From assembly GCA_964345075.1 (NCBI GenBank), contig CAYFPS010000037.1, positions 1-18,013 of the forward strand: DNA of 18,013 nt, read 5' to 3'. Made by a program: the position numbers and the translations under genes. The notes under the pieces were generated by a model. The model ran no database searches, had not been told where the DNA came from, and saw nothing but the letters and a program-made list of their open reading frames with translations. Positions 14,910-18,013 of the stretch are shown here, in pieces. How positions within the stretch are numbered: the stretch's first letter is position 1; each line of letters begins with the position of its first letter. This DNA comes from CAYFPS01 sp964345075. Lineage in GTDB: Bacteria > CAIWAD01.

Positions 14910-15919
14910 GCAAGGACAGGGACATTCTGCTGAAGGTCGAGGACCTGCGCGTCCACTTCCCGATCCACGGCGGCATCATGCTGAACAAGGTGGCCGAGGT
15001 CAAGGCGCTGGATGGCGTGAGCTTTGAAGTGCGTCGCGGCGAGACCCTCGGTCTTGTGGGTGAATCGGGCTGCGGCAAGACGACGGTCGGCCGCGCCATT
15101 GTCAATATTCTGCGTTCCGGCTCGCCGGATGTGGAAATCTATGGCAAGATCCTTTTCAACTCGGACAAGGGCTGGGTGGACCTGGCCGCCCTGAAGCGCG
15201 ATGACATGCGCCGGTATCGCAGCGATATCCAGATGATTTTTCAGGATCCCTTCTCGAGCCTGAATCCCCGCATGCTGGTCAGGGATATTGTGGCCGAGCC
15301 GCTGGAGATCACCAGGCCGGACATGCAAAAAAAGGAAGTCGATGAGCGCGTCTTCTGGCTTCTGGAGAAGGTGGGGCTCTCGGGCGAGCAGGCTTACCGC
15401 TATCCCCACGAGTTTTCCGGCGGTCAGCGCCAGCGCGTCGGATTTGCCCGTGCGCTAGCCACCAACCCCAAGCTGATCGTGGCCGATGAGCCCGTGTCCG
15501 CGCTGGATGTGTCCATTCAGGCGCAGGTGATCAATCTGCTGCAGGACCTGCAGGACGAGTTCAACCTGACCTACATCTTCATTGCCCACGACCTTTCCGT
15601 GGTCGAGCACATCAGCGATCGCATTGCCGTGATGTATCTGGGCAACATGGTGGAAGTGGGTAGCGCCGAGCAGGTCTATCGCCGCCCGATGCATCCCTAC
15701 TCGCGCGCGCTGCTGGACGCCGTGCCGCTGCCGGATCCGGGCCGCACCAAGACCAAAGACCGCCAGCTTTTGCAGGGCGATGTGCCCAATCCCATGGCCA
15801 AGCCTTCGGGTTGCTCCTTCCGCACCCGTTGCCCGATGGCGGCCGAGTCTTGCGCAAAGGACATTCCCACGCTGGTGGACAAGGGCGAAGATCGCCTGGT
15901 GGCCTGCCCGCTCGTCTGA
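14906..15919 (+). CDS. oppF: Peptide ABC transporter ATP-binding protein, OppF-like
   Basis: This 337-residue protein is the partner ATPase of the importer. It has Walker A GESGCGKT (52-59), Q-loop Gln113 (IFQDPFSSLNP), signature FSGGQRQR (170-177), Walker B LIVADEP (190-196) and H-loop His228 (AHD). The C-terminal oligopeptide/dipeptide tail carries Cys 303, 309, 316 and 334 (GCSFRTRCP...SC...AC), again the possible cluster-binding set. The start overlaps the OppD stop as ATGA and has GGAG eight bases upstream, so the two ATPases should be made in equal amounts. It is the last gene of the operon and is followed by a terminator. Confidence 0.95.
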   Translation: MSKDRDILLKVEDLRVHFPIHGGIMLNKVAEVKALDGVSFEVRRGETLGLVGESGCGKTTVGRAIVNILRSGSPDVEIYGKILFNSDKGWVDLAALKRDDMRRYRSDIQMIFQDPFSSLNPRMLVRDIVAEPLEITRPDMQKKEVDERVFWLLEKVGLSGEQAYRYPHEFSGGQRQRVGFARALATNPKLIVADEPVSALDVSIQAQVINLLQDLQDEFNLTYIFIAHDLSVVEHISDRIAVMYLGNMVEVGSAEQVYRRPMHPYSRALLDAVPLPDPGRTKTKDRQLLQGDVPNPMAKPSGCSFRTRCPMAAESCAKDIPTLVDKGEDRLVACPLV

Positions 15920-15942
15920 TTCAGTACGAAATCTGTCAATTG

Positions 15943-15973
15943 AAGGCCGCTCCGTGATGGGGCGGCCTTTTTT
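15943..15973 (+). terminator. Rho-independent terminator ending the importer operon
   Basis: AAGGCCGC (15943-15950) pairs perfectly with GCGGCCTT (15962-15969) across an 11-base loop, with six T in a row from 15968. It begins 24 bases after the oppF stop codon. Confidence 0.88.
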
Positions 15974-16078
15974 GTCGCAAAAGAGATGAATCGGAGTCAG
16001 GGCGTTAAGGTTTGCAATTACATTAACAGGTGCTGACGCTCTGGCTCTCTTGCAGGTTCATTCTCCGGTGGTGGTTAG

Positions 16079-16228
16079 TGACAATGGGTGTCAGCTTGAA
16101 TCCCCTTAGGATTCTTGCCAGAGGGCGCAACGCGCGTTCTCTGGCTACCTTTTGAATCTGGGTGTGTTTCAAGGGGGAGGCACACTCCTATATACGAGGG
16201 CACTGTTTGTGCAGATGCCCTCGTTTTT
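16079..16228 (+). ncRNA. Multi-hairpin element copy 1 (candidate small RNA or mRNA leader)
   Basis: Five hairpins follow in a row: TGACA/TGTCA (16079-16093), GAATCC/GGATTC (16098-16114), GCCAGAG/CTCTGGC (16117-16145), GGGTGTG/CACACTC (16160-16187, loop TTTCAAGGGGGAGG) and ACGAGGGCA/TGCCCTCGT (16194-16224) followed by TTTTT. The last is an intrinsic terminator. From 16115 on the element resembles 17585-17689. It lies 62 bases before the AsmA-like gene. It could be a stand-alone RNA or an attenuating leader. The 100 bases before it (15974-16078) hold no gene; an AT-richer patch near 16010-16028 might hold its promoter. Confidence 0.5.
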
Positions 16229-16290
16229 CTGAAGATTTCTTTCAGCTTTTGACAGTCTGTTGCTTTATCAATCAACCAAAGGGGCCTATC

Positions 16291-17550
16291 ATGAAGCTCT
16301 GGCTCACAATTGGCTTGGCAATCGCCACCCTGCTTTCATTACTTGGCTTCCTGATCTTGGATAGTGTAATTGAGGATAGACTAGCCTCAGAGATCAAGTA
16401 CAATATTTATAATTCTAAGTTTGATCTAAGCTTTGATTATGATGAATTGGACTTTAGCCTGTTTAGTTGTAGCGTGAATTTCGAGAATGCTGAGCTGAAG
16501 TATCATGAGTTGGCTGATTTCAGCTTAATGATCGATAAAGCTGTTTTTGACTTTGGCTTGATGGATGCGATATCCTTGATTTATGATGAGAATCACATTG
16601 TCAAAAGTATTGATGTAGAGTATTATGGCTTGGTTCTGTCTCAAGCCGGTAGTGCGCTGTTGGTCGATAAGATTCAGTTATCTGCCAAAAACGACAATGA
16701 TAGACTTGATTTTCAATATGAAATCCCATCAGAAGACATGTCTCTTAAGCTGGAAGTTGATGGTGTTCGATTTGTTGGTGGACAGCTGCTCGAGAACATT
16801 AGAATCGATTATGACTTGGAGAGAGTTCTTTCCCTTGACGAACTAAGCCTGGATCTTCGATATGATGCCAGAGATAATAGTTTGATCCTGGAAGAGCTGG
16901 AATATCTAGCACAAGACTCGAGAATAGATGCGAGCGGCAAATTTGAATTTCTCGGATCTCAGCTGGATCAATTACGCCCATTGTCAATCAGTTTTGATAG
17001 CAGACTGCGGCTGAGCAACGGCGAACGCTATTTGGCAGGCGATCTTGCGGATGTTTCTTTTGGTACAGTTGATGCAAGCATGAGTGTATCAGCCGACTTT
17101 GATTCAGAAGGTGTGCCAAAATCGGAGCTGCCCGATGGTGAATTTTCAATTAGCGTGGATTACCTGAGCCTTCCCGACACTGTGCTACCGTGGACGATGC
17201 GTTATTACTTATCGCAGGAGGAGCGGGGAAAGTCTTCGCGGATTGCATTGCGAAACTTAAGGCTGGAAGGCAGTGCCAGGAATGGGGTGATGCGTATCGT
17301 AGATACGGGATTTGAGAGCAATTTTGGAAATGTGAGCTTGAATGCTGAGATCGCCGAGGACTCGAAGCGCTTTAGTGCGCCGTATTTCAAGCATTGTGAA
17401 CTGCGTTTGAGTGAATTGAAAGCAATTAGCAGGCAGTTCATCAGGGAAGAATTGCTGGCGGAGGGCGATTACGCTTCCGCAATCGGGAATTCGGTTACGT
17501 TCAAATTTGCTGGTGATTTTGATAGTCCCAGGCTGATCAGTGTAGAGTGA
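16291..17550 (+). CDS. AsmA-like single-pass membrane protein (hypothetical)
   Basis: This 419-residue protein has an N-terminal membrane helix (about 4-24) and then a long beta-rich part without Cys clusters or catalytic motifs. Short alternating strands such as FDYDELDFSLFSCSVNFENAEL-type segments and repeated 'DVEYYGLVLS'-like phrases resemble AsmA/DUF748-type envelope proteins, which span or face the periplasm and assist outer-membrane lipid or protein assembly. I recognise the architecture, not a specific family, so the function is open. AAAGGGG six bases before ATG 16291 fixes the start; the ORF is open further upstream, but that part overlaps the terminator hairpin. Its codons are clearly AT-richer (GAT, TTG, TAT, AAA) than in all neighbours, which suggests acquisition or weak expression. 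Confidence 0.6.
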   Translation: MKLWLTIGLAIATLLSLLGFLILDSVIEDRLASEIKYNIYNSKFDLSFDYDELDFSLFSCSVNFENAELKYHELADFSLMIDKAVFDFGLMDAISLIYDENHIVKSIDVEYYGLVLSQAGSALLVDKIQLSAKNDNDRLDFQYEIPSEDMSLKLEVDGVRFVGGQLLENIRIDYDLERVLSLDELSLDLRYDARDNSLILEELEYLAQDSRIDASGKFEFLGSQLDQLRPLSISFDSRLRLSNGERYLAGDLADVSFGTVDASMSVSADFDSEGVPKSELPDGEFSISVDYLSLPDTVLPWTMRYYLSQEERGKSSRIALRNLRLEGSARNGVMRIVDTGFESNFGNVSLNAEIAEDSKRFSAPYFKHCELRLSELKAISRQFIREELLAEGDYASAIGNSVTFKFAGDFDSPRLISVE

Positions 17551-17577
17551 CAGAGTTTCCTGTTCCGCAATACTATT

Positions 17578-17689
17578 GTCCGATTTGCCAAAGCGCGCGC
17601 TCTCTGACGGACTGAACTTTTCGGGTGTGTTTTCAGGGGGAGGCTCACCCTGATACGAGGGCGTGACCAATTGGCCGCGCCCTCCTTTT
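17578..17689 (+). ncRNA. Multi-hairpin element copy 2
   Basis: From 17585 this matches 16115-16228: TTGCCA, AG-GCGC, TCTCTG, then GGGTGTGTTTTCAGGGGGAG followed by TACGAGGGC. Its hairpins use partly different bases: GTCCG/CGGAC (17578-17612), GGGTG/CACCC (17623-17650) and terminator GAGGGCG/CGCCCTC (17657-17684) followed by CTTTTA. It starts 28 bases after the AsmA-like stop and ends about 130 bases before the next gene, so it could terminate the former or regulate the latter. The rest of the gap (17690-17819) shows no clear feature. Confidence 0.5.
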
Positions 17690-17819
17690 ATGCCATTCCG
17701 CTGATCTTGCAGAATCCACTTTTCTGCCTGCCTTCCCTTGCCTACTTTGTCAAAAGCTGCAACTGGCGTATGATCTGCCAGGCTTAAGTTCAACTCCCAC
17801 ATGATCGCGGTGCCAGTAT

Positions 17820-18013
17820 ATGCCTGCTCCAATTGTTTTCTTCTCCGGCCCGGCTGGAATCGGCAAAAGTCATCAGCTTCGGCTTCTTTCAACTGCGAAT
17901 GAATGTGCAGGTCGCTGCCAATTCCATGCAAAGGATCCCGGCCCGGATGCCCTGGCGGCGGTACTGGCCCAGCTGCTGGAAAATCCTGATCCAGCCTGCC
18001 TGGCCATAGATGA
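17820..18013 (+). CDS. P-loop ATPase, N-terminal part (runs off the window)
   Basis: An open frame starts at ATG 17820 and is still open at the window end, giving 64 residues. It begins MPAPIVFFSGPAGIGKSHQL, a clear Walker A motif (GPAGIGKS, residues 9-16) right after a hydrophobic strand, as in AAA/STAND-type ATPases and some LuxR-type regulators. It ends near CLAID, which could be the next strand. An in-frame stop at 17802 rules out a longer N-terminus. No strong ribosome binding site is seen. With only the first domain edge visible, the specific family cannot be told. Codon use is like the GC-richer genes. Confidence 0.6.
   Translation, partial: MPAPIVFFSGPAGIGKSHQLRLLSTANECAGRCQFHAKDPGPDALAAVLAQLLENPDPACLAID

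Noticed and set aside
16115..17689. Integron cassette with attC-like sites around the AsmA-like gene
   Set aside because: I found no paired RYYYAAC and GTTRRRY core sites in either repeat copy, and the repeats end in ordinary terminators.
17257..17931. Open frame of 224 codons on the minus strand across the AsmA-like gene end and the gap
   Set aside because: It has low-complexity, unrecognisable content, crosses the terminator-ended element, and overlaps two better-supported plus-strand genes.

Overview
The window looks like a GC-rich, Gram-negative-type bacterium of the Fibrobacteres-Chlorobi-Bacteroidetes (FCB) supergroup or a related candidate phylum. Two secreted proteins end in the 'PNPFNPVTT...' type A sorting/FlgD-like Ig domain typical of that group. 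There are lipoprotein signals, an outer-membrane patatin with a POTRA and beta-barrel, and a probable selenocysteine tRNA. The exact lineage cannot be fixed from sequence alone.

Layout. 1-437: a gene-poor, hairpin-rich stretch with a 55-bp perfect direct repeat, a tRNA-Sec-like gene on the minus strand and a 32-bp fragment of the same tRNA. 560-2586 (minus): a two-gene operon for a secreted endonuclease I-type nuclease and a hotdog acyl-CoA thioesterase, 2 bp apart. 2605-6818 (plus): a patatin/POTRA/barrel protein followed by a YejA-like peptide-binding lipoprotein. 6914-8703 (plus): a cupredoxin-like secreted protein overlapping a di-haem cytochrome c peroxidase lipoprotein, closed by a strong terminator. 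9102-15919 (plus): a complete Yej/Opp-type peptide ABC importer in the order second binding lipoprotein, YejB-like permease, YejE-like permease, OppD-like ATPase, OppF-like ATPase. It has an internal terminator after the binding-protein gene and a final terminator. 15974-17819: an AT-richer block with an AsmA-like membrane protein gene, bracketed by two copies of a structured terminator-ended element. 17820-end: the start of a P-loop ATPase gene.

How the genes work together. The importer operon is self-contained: a lipoprotein receptor, two permeases, two ATPases. The earlier paralogous binding lipoprotein (4875-6818) may give the same permease a second substrate range. The cupredoxin/peroxidase pair looks like an envelope redox unit for hydrogen peroxide removal. 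The nuclease, patatin and peptide importer together suggest scavenging of nucleic acids, lipids and peptides, but that link is inference.

Most unusual signals: (1) the octamer TGTATCAC is strongly over-represented (13 copies on both strands; about 0.5 expected by chance) and usually encodes Val-Ser as GTA-TCA; (2) a duplicated multi-hairpin element around the AsmA-like gene could be a new RNA leader or small RNA family; (3) a tRNA-Sec-like locus carries repeats and a tRNA fragment; (4) the YejB-like permease carries a charged insert of about 145 residues.
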